DNA from: Plenodomus lindquistii
Lineage: Eukaryota > Ascomycota > Dothideomycetes > Pleosporales > Leptosphaeriaceae
Assembly (NCBI GenBank): GCA_025504975.1
Contig: JANUWI010000007.1
Span: forward strand, 1,426,001-1,490,000
Length of the DNA stretch: 64,000 nucleotides
Reading direction: 5' to 3'
Positions 12,491-24,267 of the stretch are shown piece by piece; the stretch's first letter is position 1, and each line of letters begins with the position of its first letter. The notes beneath the pieces were generated by a model, which worked only from the letters and a program-made list of their open reading frames with translations, made no database searches and was not told where the DNA came from. The translations under genes and the position numbers were made by a program.

Positions 12491-13725
12491 GGTGGCAGTG
12501 GGTGGTGGGTGGTGGGCGTGTGTGTGTGGTGCAGTGGTGGAGGCAGTTGCGAGGTTATGGTCGTCTACTGAGGTGGCCTGGGCTGGGATGGGAGCAGCCT
12601 CGTATGGACCACGGTTGGCGGCGCGATTAGCCTTATGGCGGCGGTTGGCGGATCGACTAAGGCGGCCCGCTTGGTCTAGTGCACGAGGTTGTGGTGTTGA
12701 GCGTGAGGGTCAGCTCAGCCTTATTGGTGAGGGCTGCGCGGAGCAGGGATGGAGAGGAGGGAGACAGCGCAGTGCTCGCTAATGGGCAGCGGGGAGGGAG
12801 TCGGTCAGTCAGTCCGTCGGGCTGGGGGTGCTTTGGTTGCGCTGGCATGTGCTCTCACACAACGGACGGATGGGATGAAACAGGGCAATCACTGCAAGGA
12901 GGGTTCCTGCCACAAGCAGACGTTGGGCAGTCGCGTGTGGACGGAAGGTGGGAAGTGTCGTTGCTGCTCCCTCGTCACTGCCCGCCAAGCATCTGGTCGC
13001 CCATCGTCCCTGCATTGGCGTCCCCAGGCGGCTTCACTGTGCAACTAGGTAGGTCACACACGCACATGCACTCACGGCGGCCGGCAGTGAAAGCCCCCTC
13101 CCCCCCCTCTCCCATCCCGTCGCCGTCGGCACATATGCTGCGCGACACACGAGAACGGGTATCCTCACATTGCTGTGTGTGGAGAGGTGGCTGCAGCTGA
13201 CTTGGCCGCAAGCAGCTGTCGTAGATAGCATGCAACTCGTACCAGTAGTCTGCCCAATCAGGCAGCCAGCTACAAGACGCCTGGACTACTCCACGATGCT
13301 GCGCCACAGCATCACAGCATGTTTGTTCATGGTTCGTGGATGCAATGCCGCCCGAGCCACGGCTCATGTGGCTTCTGAATGCCATGTGAGACACGGCCTC
13401 GACATGCGTTGCGAGGCGGATGCTGCATCTGGACAGGACAGCGGGCGGTGACTTGCAGAGACGCAGGCCACGTCCATAGCATGTCCCCTCTGTGGCTTGG
13501 CCGTGGGTGGGCTCCGCTCCTTGTGACGGGCCTCCCGTTCGCCGCATGCACGTCTCCCAGCAGGCCCTCGACCACGACACGACACGACAGCGCGGCCCCT
13601 TCACCCCCCACAACAACACCGCCCCCTCCCTTCTGATGAGTGCCCTGCTTCCCACCTCAAACTCCATGCGCCAAATCTAGCCCGTCCGCTGTCCTGCACG
13701 CCGCAGGCTCCCCACACCGCTCGCC
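12491..13725. promoter_or_regulatory. Bidirectional promoter region of GRR1 and the Ark1-type kinase
   Basis: About 1.2 kb between divergent start codons, GC-rich and with long C/T-rich and C/A-rich tracts just before the kinase start, typical of fungal promoters and 5' leaders. Open frames occur on both strands, but none shows recognisable protein features. Confidence 0.5.
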
Positions 13726-16700
13726 ATGGCCGCTGCTCGCTTTGGCCCCTCCACCGCCCTTCCCATGGCCCAGCAGGCCGCCTACCGAGCTCCCGCCCCC
13801 ATGGCCGTCTCCAATGCGCCCCCAGGCACCTTTGCCCCCGGCACAAAGGTCCAGGTCGGCAACCACCGCGTCACCATTGAAAAGTACCTGTCCGAGGGCG
13901 GCTTTGCTCATGTCTACCTGGTCCGCGTCCCCAAGTCGGAGCAGCGACTGCCAGACACGGCGGTGCTCAAGCGCGTCGCCTGTCCCGACAAAGATGCCCT
14001 CGCCAACATGCGCACCGAGGTGGAGACGATGAAGAAGCTCAAGGGCCACAGCAAGATTGTCACCTACATGGACTCGCACGCCTCGCAGCTCAAGGGCGGC
14101 GGCTACGAGGTCTTCCTCCTCATGGAATTCTGCAGTGGCGGTGGCCTCATCGACTTTATGAATACTCGGCTGCAGCATAGGCTGACCGAGCCCGAGATTC
14201 TGCACATCTTCTCAGATGTGGCCGAAGGCGTCGCGACCATGCATTACCTCAAACCGCCCCTCCTCCACCGCGATCTCAAGGTCGAAAACGTCCTCATCAC
14301 CACTGTAGACAACAACAAGATATACAAGCTCTGCGATTTCGGCTCTACGGCACCCCCGAGACCTGCTGCCACGTCTGCTGCAGAGGGACGACTGATCGAG
14401 GATGATGTGCAGCGACACACCACACTGCAATACCGGAGTCCAGAGATGATAGACGTCTATCGCAAGCAGCCCATTGATGAAAAGAGCGATATATGGGCCC
14501 TGGGAGTGCTCTTGTACAAGTTGTGCTACTACACAACGCCCTTTGAGGAGGTTGGACAAATGGCCATCTTGAACGCCACCTTCAAGTACCCAGCATACCC
14601 ACCCTTCTCCGACAGGATCAAGAAGCTCATAGGTCAGTCCCTGCCAAACAGCTCCTGAATATCGATTAACAAGCGCAGGTTCGATGCTGAGAGAAAATCC
14701 ACAGCACAGGCCAAACATCTACCAAGTAGTGGCTGAGGTCTGTGCTATGCGACACCGTGCTATTCCCATCAAAGACGTAGGTCTGCAGGCTACTGCGGTC
14801 TGTTTCGTGCTGACAGCTACAAGATCTACTCTGGACGAACCCACTCGGAAGCCCGGAGAAACGAGCAACTACCGCCTACTGACCCACAGGTCACTTCGCC
14901 TCCCATTGTAGGCCTACAAAAAGTTGCGCCTGTGAAACAAGTGCAGCAACTGCCAGATATCACGCCCATGCGGAGAGGGAGGCCGACTGCTCCATCCCAG
15001 CAACCGCCAGCTGCAAGGCCTAGCCCATCTCCTATGAGAGGAACAACAGCCGACCCCTTCGCTGCGCTTGACTCTCAAGACGTGCAAGTTCGACGTGCAG
15101 CGGCTGATGAACTTGCGGCGCGATTCCCCTCGTTGGACGACTTCTCCTTGCTGCATGATCGTGGCCAAAAGTTTGAATTCGGCGAGTCGCCCACCACCAG
15201 TGATCCTGCCTTGTCGAAACGTGTCATCGAAGCTCTTGCCGACGAGGCCTTTGCTTCGCCATCCACGACACAAGAAGAGTTCAACCCCTTGTCCAGACCG
15301 ACTTCCAATGTCGCTCCAGCCAGTGTATCACGCAGCACCTCCATCAAGAAGTCACGACCTTACGAGATCAAGGACAGCCCGCGCAGCTCTTCTCCAAGCA
15401 TCCAGCAGCCAATACCACAGCGCTTCAACATGGTTTCGACTGGTGTGCAAACATCGCCACGGCCATCACCAGCGCCGACTCCACCACAGAAACTGCCTGA
15501 AGTTAACAACAAGCCGATTTGGAAAGTTCCATTATCCTCTAGTCACACTCGCACAATCAGTCAGCCGCGTGCATTGGAAAAACCGCCAGCAAGTCCCTCG
15601 CTGAGGCCCGAGTTTTCACTTCCCTCGCGGCCTTCCTTTGAGTCGAGATCCAAATCTCAACTCAGCATACCCAGATCCCCTGCGTCCTCTCGCCCATCTC
15701 TGGAGAGTCAGCGGCCGTCTGCATCAGACCTGGGCTACTCAATTGACCGCTCGAGATCTGCCAACTCAAACGCACGGCCTATGAGCATGCACGTTGCATC
15801 AGATCTGGACTATTTGCGCGATCGTGAACAGGCACATGGTCGCAACTTCGACGCACCTTCATTGCAGCGTCGCATCACATCAAGTGCGATCGACGACTCG
15901 GAACCGATGGAAGAAACGAACGTGAGATCGAGCATCGATTTCCTACGGACCTTTGAACAGGAAGAATACGGCAACAAGCATCGCCGAAGCAGCTCACAGA
16001 CTAAGCATGCAAAGCGAGGCAGCATAACAAGCATGGTCAAGGGTAGATTCGGCGATGCTTTCCGCCGCTTTGAACACGTCAAGACCCCCGATCGCGAGCG
16101 CGAAGAGCCACCAATGACGCCAACAGACCAGCACATCAACACTCATGGGACAGGCCTTGTATTAACACCAATCGCCGGCTCAGAAGCTACTGGCGGCCTA
16201 AGCGACGACGACCGCAGCGGCATAGAGGAAACACAGGAGCTCTCTCCCGAAGTCCGCCGCGAACTGGAAAAGCGCAAGCTCGACGAAGAAGAGCGCCGTG
16301 TCGAAGCCGCAGCCGCAGAGTACAGACAGCGCGTCACATCCCAGGGCCCAGGAACCAAGGCTGGCCCTTCCAAAGCCTCAACGATCCAAAGCCGAGTCAA
16401 GAATCTCCTAGACGAAAGCTCCAAGCCCGCACCAATTAATCGCACAGCAGATGGCTACGGCAAGTACACAAACACAGGCAAGCCACTGCCTACCCGACCA
16501 CAAGACCAATCTGGCATTGCTCCACGACAAGCTCCCCCAGCCATTGCCCGGAAGCCCATTCACGTCGCTCCCGCAACTCAACAGGGTCAAGACCTCAACT
16601 ACGCCAAGCCATCCTCTGTGCGACCAAACATGCCCCCACCTATCCCCTCCGCCTCCGCGCCACCCGTTATTAGTCTTCGCGCTCCTTCTGGACCACCACC

Positions 16701-16950
16701 TCGCGCACCAAAACCGAAAGCACTGCAGACCGGGGGGTCAATCAATTCAGTATCTGGTGGCAGCCCGACAAAATCGAGTCCGACAAAGAGCAGCTTGGGC
16801 CTCAGGGAGAAACCACTGCCACCTGTTGTTGGTGCGACTGATGGTGCGGAGGACTGGGATGTTGATACGTTTAGTAAGCGGTATCCCAGTCTGAGTGGGC
16901 TGGAGATGGTGGAGACGGAGATTCCAAGGCGGAATGTGAGGGATGTGTGA
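13726..16950 (+). CDS. ARK1: Ser/Thr protein kinase of the Ark1/Prk1 (NAK) family
   Basis: Kinase expected to phosphorylate endocytic coat and actin-patch proteins at the plasma membrane. The spliced protein is 1043 residues. The kinase domain spans about 45-330: glycine loop EGGFAHVYLV near residue 58, catalytic HRDLKVENVL near 180, CDFGS near 203 (S after DFG is typical of this family), SPEM near 238 and SDIWALGVLLYKL. The remaining 700 residues are disordered, rich in Ser/Pro with proline-rich SH3-ligand-like stretches, plus an acidic/Arg-rich coiled segment near 16240-16330. Introns: 14633-14678 and 14777-14823. The start is the first ATG before the conserved region. The exact paralogue (Ark1, Prk1 or Akl1) cannot be fixed. 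Confidence 0.88.
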
Positions 16951-17793
16951 TGTGAGTAAGAAGACAACAGAGTCGCTCAACAGAGTGAGGAGGGTTATGA
17001 GGTCGACGACGAACAAACTTGACATATATTTAGCGAGAGCATGTGTTTTGTCTGTTGTCTGTCTGTTGTATGTAGCTTGGGGTTCTGGATATCAGGTATA
17101 GAAATTATAGAGAAATCATGATGACATCAAATAAGTCGTGATTCTCTTAGGTCTGTTTGTGAGCATATATGAATTCATTGATGGACATGAGAGAAGTTTG
17201 GCCCATCGAGGTGTTGAGATCAGTAGTTCTCACTGCCGTATGACGACTGCTGTCATTTTCAGCATGCATAGAGATGCAGCACGGTCATCAGGGTGGACAT
17301 CTGGAGCCAAGAGCAGACGAATCATCTTCAGTGCATGCCACTGACACGAAATTAAGAGAATTGATCTCCATCCACCTCACTGGTGCGTCTTGTGGCCAAG
17401 CCTTTTCCAAATGACTGGATGCGCTAATACAATCAGTTTACAGGAGAGGCGTTGTATGCGTGATGTCAGCCAATCATGAGAGCATGGTTCCGGCCTCTGA
17501 AATGCAGCTTATAGGTCAACATGTCTGCCAGGAAATAGGCTCATCGTAACTTTCAATACCTGGTTTCCGGGGCGCACCCTTAACGCCGAACGCCCGCCTG
17601 TATCTGCGTTCCACATCACTTCAACCAACTACATGATCTGAAATATTATGAACGTGGCGGAAGGGCAAAGAATGGCTTGTCGCCAGGTAGGATGTCTACG
17701 TGGGGATGACAGGCATATAAAGTGAGTCCTACCCGTGTATTTACTCCCAAAAGCATCAACAACTATTCGGTCTCTTCTAACGAGTAACTTTGA
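16951..17793. other. Intergenic region before a small C2H2 gene
   Basis: About 0.84 kb, AT-richer than its flanks. No gene is recognised. The last 100 bp before 17794 probably hold the core promoter of the following gene, including a TATA-like 'catataaagt' at about 17713-17722. Confidence 0.45.
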
Positions 17794-18792
17794 ATGATGG
17801 AGAGCTTTGCACCAATGAATGATATCGATGCTGATCTGTCAGATCTCTTCATGTGTGACACGCAGGGAGAATCTGGCGATAGACATGGAGCTTTCATGCA
17901 GGAGCGCGATTCCCACAGTAAGTGACAGGGCTATCGTGTCACCTCGAAACGATGGCCATTCTGACATGATCTCAGGAGTCTCCACGTACGGACAAGCGCG
18001 TAATGACGGACATGTCTCCATCGTCAACACCATGTCATCTCGTTTCTTTGACTTCGACAACGACACTGGCGGTGTTCAAACGGACGCTGGACATGAGCAG
18101 TGCGTTATGATGAACCAGTCTAGTATGCCTGAACATGCGTTAGGCTACGGTCAGCAGCTCTCAGGCTCCTTTACAGACCTACCTGTGACGTTAGAGTCCA
18201 GTCTTAACAACGGGTATGTTACAAACCTCAGTACTATAAAGACCGATTCATTAACAGTCATCGTAGCTTCCAACATCTACATACCAACCCCTTCGCCAGT
18301 CAGTACACTAATCCCTTCCCCATTCCTGTACAGAGCCCGCACGCTTCCACTCATTAATCAAATCTCGCCTCTCCTGCTCACACGACAGACGTCAACCTCT
18401 GGGAACTCACGCCTACCTTCACCTCCGATGAGCCGATTGTCCAAATGTACGACTACACCAGTCGTCCTCAAGGAACGATCGCATCTCCTGGTCTTCCGGC
18501 TTTTCCTCAACTTGTGGAAAATCACAATGTCATGATTGGCTATTTGTACAGCAACCCAAGCCTTGAACATTTGGTCTTCAAATGCAGCATGCCATATTGC
18601 AACAACAAATCTTTCAAACGCTGTCCTGATCTCACAAGACACTACAATGGGGCACACACCAATGAGGGAAAGGCCTTTTGGTGCGATATACATGGGTGCG
18701 AGCGCAGCAACATTGTTACTGGTCGTTCTTTCCCTCGCAAAGACAAGCTCAAGGATCACAAGAGACAAGCGCATGGTGTTTATGCAGACTGA
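17794..18792 (+). CDS. Small C2H2 zinc-finger protein, uncharacterised
   Basis: Not a recognised named gene. The proposed 265-residue product begins MMESFAPMNDIDADLSDLF, an acidic region that could be an activation or interaction segment. It ends in two C2H2-like fingers: FKCSMPYCNNKSF...LTRHYNGAH, and FWCDIHGCERS...LKDHKRQAH. Proposed introns: 17918-17975, 18214-18266 and 18299-18388. Exon lengths sum to a multiple of three. The third intron is 90 nt, itself a multiple of three, and holds an in-frame TAA, so it must be removed to reach the fingers. If it is not a real intron the gene is truncated before them. A transcription-factor role is inferred from the fingers only. Confidence 0.6.
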
Positions 18793-19477
18793 GTGGTCAG
18801 ATCCAATGTAGTAGAAGAGTAAATCCAAATCAGCCGTACGTAGCAAGCGAGCGATCCTTCTCTTCACGGTGGCTTTGTCACCTTAGCGGAACTCCTCCAT
18901 GTAGCCATGAACGTTATAATGTAAAATCTACGGTCATTATTCCAAAAGTTTCGAAGAAGAAGTAAAATGAATAGACAGTTGATATTTCCAAGGGCTATGC
19001 TAACACAGTCAATGGCATATTGTTGTGATTTGAGTGAGTCGCTAAAGCGAAATCATAGATTCCTCTGAGTTGATTGCTCTCTACCTCAGTCGCTCAAAAA
19101 CGACCGTGTGAAGGGGTGTTATTCGTGAAGGATTGGTCTTCGTAGACGGAAGCACATTATCATTGATGCGAAGGTTATTATTGTACGTCGATGCCAGGTT
19201 GGCAATACTAGTCAGCGTGAAAGGATACTCCTTGACAAACACCCTTTAGCTCGTCTTCATCGCTTGCACATCCAATTCTTCTGCCTGATCCAACTGTCCC
19301 TCATTCCAAAACATTAACGCCAGGTTGCTTATGCTGATCAACTTGTTTGAAGGGTCACCTCCATCCTAATATCCCAGATCAACTAACACTCGAGGGTAGA
19401 GAATAAGGGGAGTCATGAGGTTACGAGATCAGAAAATTTGCCCAAAGACGGGAAGAAGGTATAGAGACCCACCACCT
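18793..19477. other. Convergent 3' region between two zinc-finger genes
   Basis: About 0.69 kb, AT-rich, between facing stop codons. No gene or repeat is recognised. Confidence 0.45.
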
Positions 19478-22177
19478 TTAACGCTCTTCATTCCAGTACT
19501 GTAGAAGTAGGCCCAGGTACGGTGGGTTGATGCGACCGACATCTTTGACCTTGACGTTCATTTCGATAGGGTATGTCTTGCTGAATCGAATACGGGTGTC
19601 ATAGGACAGAGTTACCTCAGGGTTTGCTGGATCAACCTGTATAGGCTCCTTGTCCATGCCACTCTCATATTCTCCAGGTATGTAGCAGTCTGCTGGGTTT
19701 GTTCCTGTAAGGTGTACAATGGCATGCTCCTTCGGAACGCACCCAGGCTTAAGTACGCCACGCCCGGAGTATGTACCAATTTCACTAAGATAGTTAGTGT
19801 TGTGACTGACGTTCTTTTGACTATTCCTACCAGGCTTTAACAAAGCCCCATTTCACTTCCACCACAACAAAGCGACGAATGGTAGAGTAAGCTACACCAC
19901 CAAAGCGCACAACTGTATGCGCATCGTCGTTTAAGTCATGCTCTGACGTTGCGCTAGCCTTTTCAACATAAAGCATAGCGAATACCCTACCAACCACGAA
20001 AAAGCTTGCTGCACTTGATCCCATACGCATAAAGTAACCTTTGGTGGATATTAGCCTTCAGCGGAATCTGCAAAGATTGGCATGACACTCACTTGAATCA
20101 AGCTGATCGTACGGTCCTTGTTCTGGTGTGCCAGAGATGAAATCCTTCAGAGCGCGTACAGCCTCTGGGACTATGGTTCTGCGGTTAGACAAACAAGTCG
20201 CTAGCAGAAGAAATTTGACATACCGCTTCCAGTTCCTAATTGCGCATGGCTAGCGTCTGACCTGACGTGGACTGATTGGGGAGCTTCTATGTTGTTTCGC
20301 ATATGCTTGGCCCAATAATATACGGGACGATCTATATAGCTCAATTACTACCGCGTTCTGGCAGGTTGTCCCACTGAGCTCTTACTGTACGCGTCGTAGG
20401 TAACGTAATAATAATCTTGATAGTCTGCGCTCCATATCCATGATGAAGGTGTGGAATGCTCAGATACCGGGGGTTCGGTTAGTTCTTCTCCCCTATTCAC
20501 TTCCGGATCGACAGTCGGTGCTTTCATATCAGCAGGCGAAAGTGGATCTACAGACGGGCCAGACAGTGGTGGGGAAACGGGCGACGTGAGCTCATTGTCG
20601 GTCTCTGCTTTGATTTCAGTAACCTGTACATCGGTGTGTGGAGCCTCACTCTGAGATGGATCAACTTCCGTCTCTGGAAGTGCATCCTCCGAATCACCTT
20701 GGAAGCTTGCGAAGCTTAGAGTTGAAAGTTGTGATATGTCTGTGCGCTTGCTCATTACCTCTTCTCTGGCAGCATTCGAGTCATCATCTTCATCAGTCGC
20801 AGCACTAACAGGTATAGCGAAGAGTGCAAGCTGCTCAAGATGGCCGGCGAGGTGGCGTTTGAAGACTGTCGGAGTGACAGCCAGAATTTCGTTGGATTCT
20901 GGTCTGCTCGTTTGCGTCGTTTGCTTCTGCAAACGATCAACCCAGTCTGAGCAGCAGGGGCAATCACTTGCTGGAATTTGAGCGAGCGGCTTTCGCGCGA
21001 GGTCCTTGCTTTGCTGCCCCCCACCATCCCCGAGCATGTTCTCATGTACCCGCTTCAAATGAGAAAGGTACTTTGTCTCACTGTGATAGGTCTTGTTTGG
21101 ACAGAGGAAGCACTTGTAAGCTACCCGGTGAAGTGTCATCTCATGCTGAAACCATTTGTTGATGTCCCCGAAATATGGTGCATCGCAGTCTGGAAATGTG
21201 CAGACGTATGGACGAAGATCTGCAAAGACGTGTCTTCTCCAGGTACGTTCGCTGTTGAACATTTTGATTTGAAAGCAGAAGGGGCACTCAAAGTCGTTCT
21301 TGTTACCAACACGCAAATCATTCAGCTTCGGGATGCGAAGGGTGGTAGACAACTCGGGACTGCCGTCGATTGAGCGGGAAATTGTTGTGCACGATCGAGT
21401 ATCATCCTCTGGGTCTGACTCTTCAACAACAAGCAGCTGGGGTGTGATTCTTTCGACAGCAAAAGTGGTGGCTTTAGTGAAGAAGGAAGGACGAGACCCG
21501 GCGATCGAACTATCGGCCTTGTCGCCGTGATTGAGTGTATCTCCTAGTTTCTCACGGTGGTCCTGGATGTAATTGAGATAGTGCCGTCTGTGTGTGATAG
21601 CTCGTCCAAGCCGTTGACGAAGCCAGACATAGTCGTTTGTGGCAAGTTGGGGATACTTCTCACCAACGTGAGCAATGTCAAATTGTTCGTTGAAGTGATA
21701 TCGATTGCGGCTGAGAGCTTTGGCAAAAGTATCAGTGTGTGCTGCCTGCCGGATAAGGATCGATGTTCTGAAGAGCCGGGTGATAGTCCCACTAATCTCT
21801 TCTCGAAGTTCATTCACTTCGCTGGTCTCTTTGCCGTTTTGTCCCTCAGCCTCGTCCGCAACAGAAATCATACCTTCTCGTTTACCAGAAACGATCTCGA
21901 GAAGCTCCACAGCAACTTCGTTCAAATCGGCTAAGAGTCCCATGATATGAGTGAGCACATCGGTAGCTTCGTGTAGTCGTGATTCGATGGACATAGACGA
22001 CTCAGGTGGGTGAAGAGCTCCAATGTTCCCAGTAAAGAGACTGAATCTGTCCAGCTCCTCACAGACTTGGGCATATTTGACACGACCTTCGTTATAATGC
22101 GGCTGGGACAAGAGTGAGATAATCTCTCGAAAGGCGAGTATACAGGACCGGCATTGGTCCGATACTGACAGCGCCAT
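19478..22177 (-). CDS. C2H2 (AcuF-like) zinc-finger protein with C-terminal DUF6590 domain
   Basis: Biochemical role unknown. Splicing gives one 830-residue protein. The N-terminal 250 residues are helical and start MALSVSDQCRSCILAFREII. A Cys/His-rich block at about 295-450 holds DFECPFCF, YVCTFPDCDAPYF, YKCFLCPNKTY, a CPCC pair and HLAGHLEQLALFA, as in fungal AcuF-type C2H2 proteins. An acidic Ser/Pro linker leads to an aromatic WSADYQDYYYVTYDAY/RPVYYWAK motif. A DUF6590 domain at about 670-825 follows (SFFVVGRVFAMLY, YSTIRRFVVVEV, IGTYSGRGVLKPG, NVKVKDVGRI). Introns: 20332-20385, 20171-20223, 20039-20092 and 19785-19830. The first removes an apparent stop at 20348. Divergent from the DUF7580 gene. 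Confidence 0.85.
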
Positions 22178-22479
22178 CTTCTGTCATCTGATGGTCGAGG
22201 GCTCGATTTAAGGGCGGCCTGGTGCTCAGATTCCGAGAAGTCGCGGTGATGGAAATCAGGAAGCTGACAATAGGACTGGTAATCAAAATTGAGGTGCAAG
22301 TGATGTTGAGTGCTTACAGGCTCTTGACGTAGAAGAGGTGTCACACAGCGGCGTTTGGGGGCCAAAGATGCGGGGAAGAATCGCATGGAATGCCTTCACG
22401 TCTCAGCCTTTCAACTCGTAACATCCTTCTTTCTCTCATCCTAGATTATTCGTCTTGTTCAAATCATTGCTATATCTCT
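22178..22479. promoter_or_regulatory. Bidirectional promoter of the C2H2-DUF6590 and DUF7580 genes
   Basis: The gap between the two divergent start codons is 302 bp, so the pair is likely co-regulated. No specific site is assigned. Confidence 0.5.
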
Positions 22480-24267
22480 ATGAGTGGTTTAGAAGTCGCA
22501 GGTGCCGTCCTCGCCTCCTTTCCACTGCTCATAAGCGGTATCGAGCACTGGCGTAGTGTCGCGAAAGTGAGCGGCTTCTATCGGCAGACACGGAAGGAAT
22601 ACCTTGGATGTCAGCGCGATATCGAGTTCCACGCAGTCTTGTACAGAAACAATCTTAGGGAACTTCTGTTACCGCTCATCTCGGACGTGGATGAAGTTAC
22701 GAAGCTCATTGCAGATCCAGGTGGCCAAAGATGGGGTGACACAGTGTTGCAAAAACGACTGGAATCCAGATTGCACGAGTCATATCAACCATATCAGGCC
22801 ACTATAACTAAGATGAATGAGATCGCCGAAGAGCTCAAGAAAGAGTTGTGTTTCGATAAGGAGACTGTGCAGGACCAGCTCTCGCCGCCAAAAACGAACC
22901 AGCGGAGCTCCAGTCGATCGCCAAGCCCTCAGCCAAATGCAAGGGCTTCAAAGCGCTTCGCTGTGAAGGGTAGGGTAGACTATGAGCTGTTTCGTGCAAA
23001 ATTTAGCTTCGGAGAAAGTACCAGAAACGAGCTCTTCGGTCAACTCAAAGAATGCAATGAGCGTCTACAGAAGCTCTTGAGCTCTAGTGACAGAGTCTCT
23101 GCACTCCAGGATGTCGCACCCGTGTATGCCAAGATGACTTCTGAGTTGGCGTCAGCATTCAAGGAGATCTCGAAGAAATCACGCTTGCTGTTCCAGGCAC
23201 TGCAGAACGCATGGCAGTGCTCGTGTCAGCAGTACCACTTCGCGAACTTACGACTGGAGCATCGGACACTCACAGTAGTACGGTTTGAGATTATACTCAT
23301 GTTCATCGCTCCCTCAGAACACGAAGATACGCCATGGCGCTGGAAAGAGATTCACTGCGGCCATGTACTGGGTTGCTCCTCTGATCAGTCTCAAAATGGT
23401 ACGAAAGCGGCAACATCCTCCCCACCTCATCGCCGACCAGCGACCCTGCCCGAACCAGCTACTTTACAATTACCATCATTTTTGAACCGGAAGAAGGTTG
23501 GTCCCGTACCACCTGCAACCACTATACCGAAGATCCAATTAGACCCGTCCATCGATCACAACATCCAATTGTGTAAGCGATTAGGCGATGCAAATTGCGC
23601 AGTATGCATGGGCATTATTGGTCATGACGATGAAACTTTTCATCTTCATCCTATCGTTCAAAAAAGGCAGGATGTCGGAAACAATCCCATCACACTTGAT
23701 CACATCCTCTCCTGTAACTTTGAAGGCCACCTCTCGCTAAGCCAACGCTGCTCAATTGCCCTTCTTGTTGCGTCGTCAGTAGGACAACTCCAAGCTACGC
23801 CCTGGCTAGGGACTAGTCTCTGCAAGGAGGATATAATTTTCTTCCCTTCCAACGACGATAGCACCATCGTATCGTACGGTGAGCCTTTCATCCGACAGGG
23901 CTTCCCGCACAGTCACACTCATCTCACCTCCGCTGACCCCTCCACGAACGACTGCAACTTTCACTCACTCGGCATACTTCTTCTAGAACTCTGCTTTGGT
24001 CGCCGGTTGGAAGACCATTACCTTCGCAAGAAGCACCCATCTACCACCGATGCCGCAGCCAAACATGCGTTCGATGTACTAGCTGCGTTAGAGTGGTCTA
24101 GCCTTGTGAACGGCGAAGGTGGACATGAGTATGCGAGAGCTGTCAAGTGGTGCTTTACAGGCTCAACAGACCGACAGAAGAATTGGAGACGTGAAATTGT
24201 TGCGAATGTGGTGTGGCCGTTGTCAAAATGTATGGAGCATTTCCAGACTGCGGCTGCCGTTGTATGA
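22480..24267 (+). CDS. DUF7580-domain protein with helical N-terminal domain
   Basis: Single-exon gene, 595 residues. The start is the ATG of MSGLEVAGAVLASFPLLISG, a hydrophobic helix typical of this fungal family and reminiscent of N-termini in fungal cell-death and incompatibility proteins. The middle is helical with a basic Ser-rich linker (RSSSRSPSPQPNARASKR). The C-terminal DUF7580 region resembles a degenerate kinase fold: LSLSQRCSIALLVASSVGQL, TPWLGTSLCKEDIIFF, and FHSLGILLLELCFGRRLEDH; no catalytic HRD or DFG is visible. Function is unknown. The in-frame segment upstream of 22480 is judged to be leader. Confidence 0.82.
   Translation: MSGLEVAGAVLASFPLLISGIEHWRSVAKVSGFYRQTRKEYLGCQRDIEFHAVLYRNNLRELLLPLISDVDEVTKLIADPGGQRWGDTVLQKRLESRLHESYQPYQATITKMNEIAEELKKELCFDKETVQDQLSPPKTNQRSSSRSPSPQPNARASKRFAVKGRVDYELFRAKFSFGESTRNELFGQLKECNERLQKLLSSSDRVSALQDVAPVYAKMTSELASAFKEISKKSRLLFQALQNAWQCSCQQYHFANLRLEHRTLTVVRFEIILMFIAPSEHEDTPWRWKEIHCGHVLGCSSDQSQNGTKAATSSPPHRRPATLPEPATLQLPSFLNRKKVGPVPPATTIPKIQLDPSIDHNIQLCKRLGDANCAVCMGIIGHDDETFHLHPIVQKRQDVGNNPITLDHILSCNFEGHLSLSQRCSIALLVASSVGQLQATPWLGTSLCKEDIIFFPSNDDSTIVSYGEPFIRQGFPHSHTHLTSADPSTNDCNFHSLGILLLELCFGRRLEDHYLRKKHPSTTDAAAKHAFDVLAALEWSSLVNGEGGHEYARAVKWCFTGSTDRQKNWRREIVANVVWPLSKCMEHFQTAAAVV

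Noticed and set aside
12015..12782. 255-codon plus-strand open frame opposite GRR1
   Set aside because: Antisense shadow of the GRR1 N-terminus and promoter; its translation has no family features.
20348..20350. Stop codon ending the C2H2 gene as a separate 609-residue protein
   Set aside because: The stop lies in an intron whose removal joins two halves of a conserved aromatic motif and keeps frame to the DUF6590 domain.
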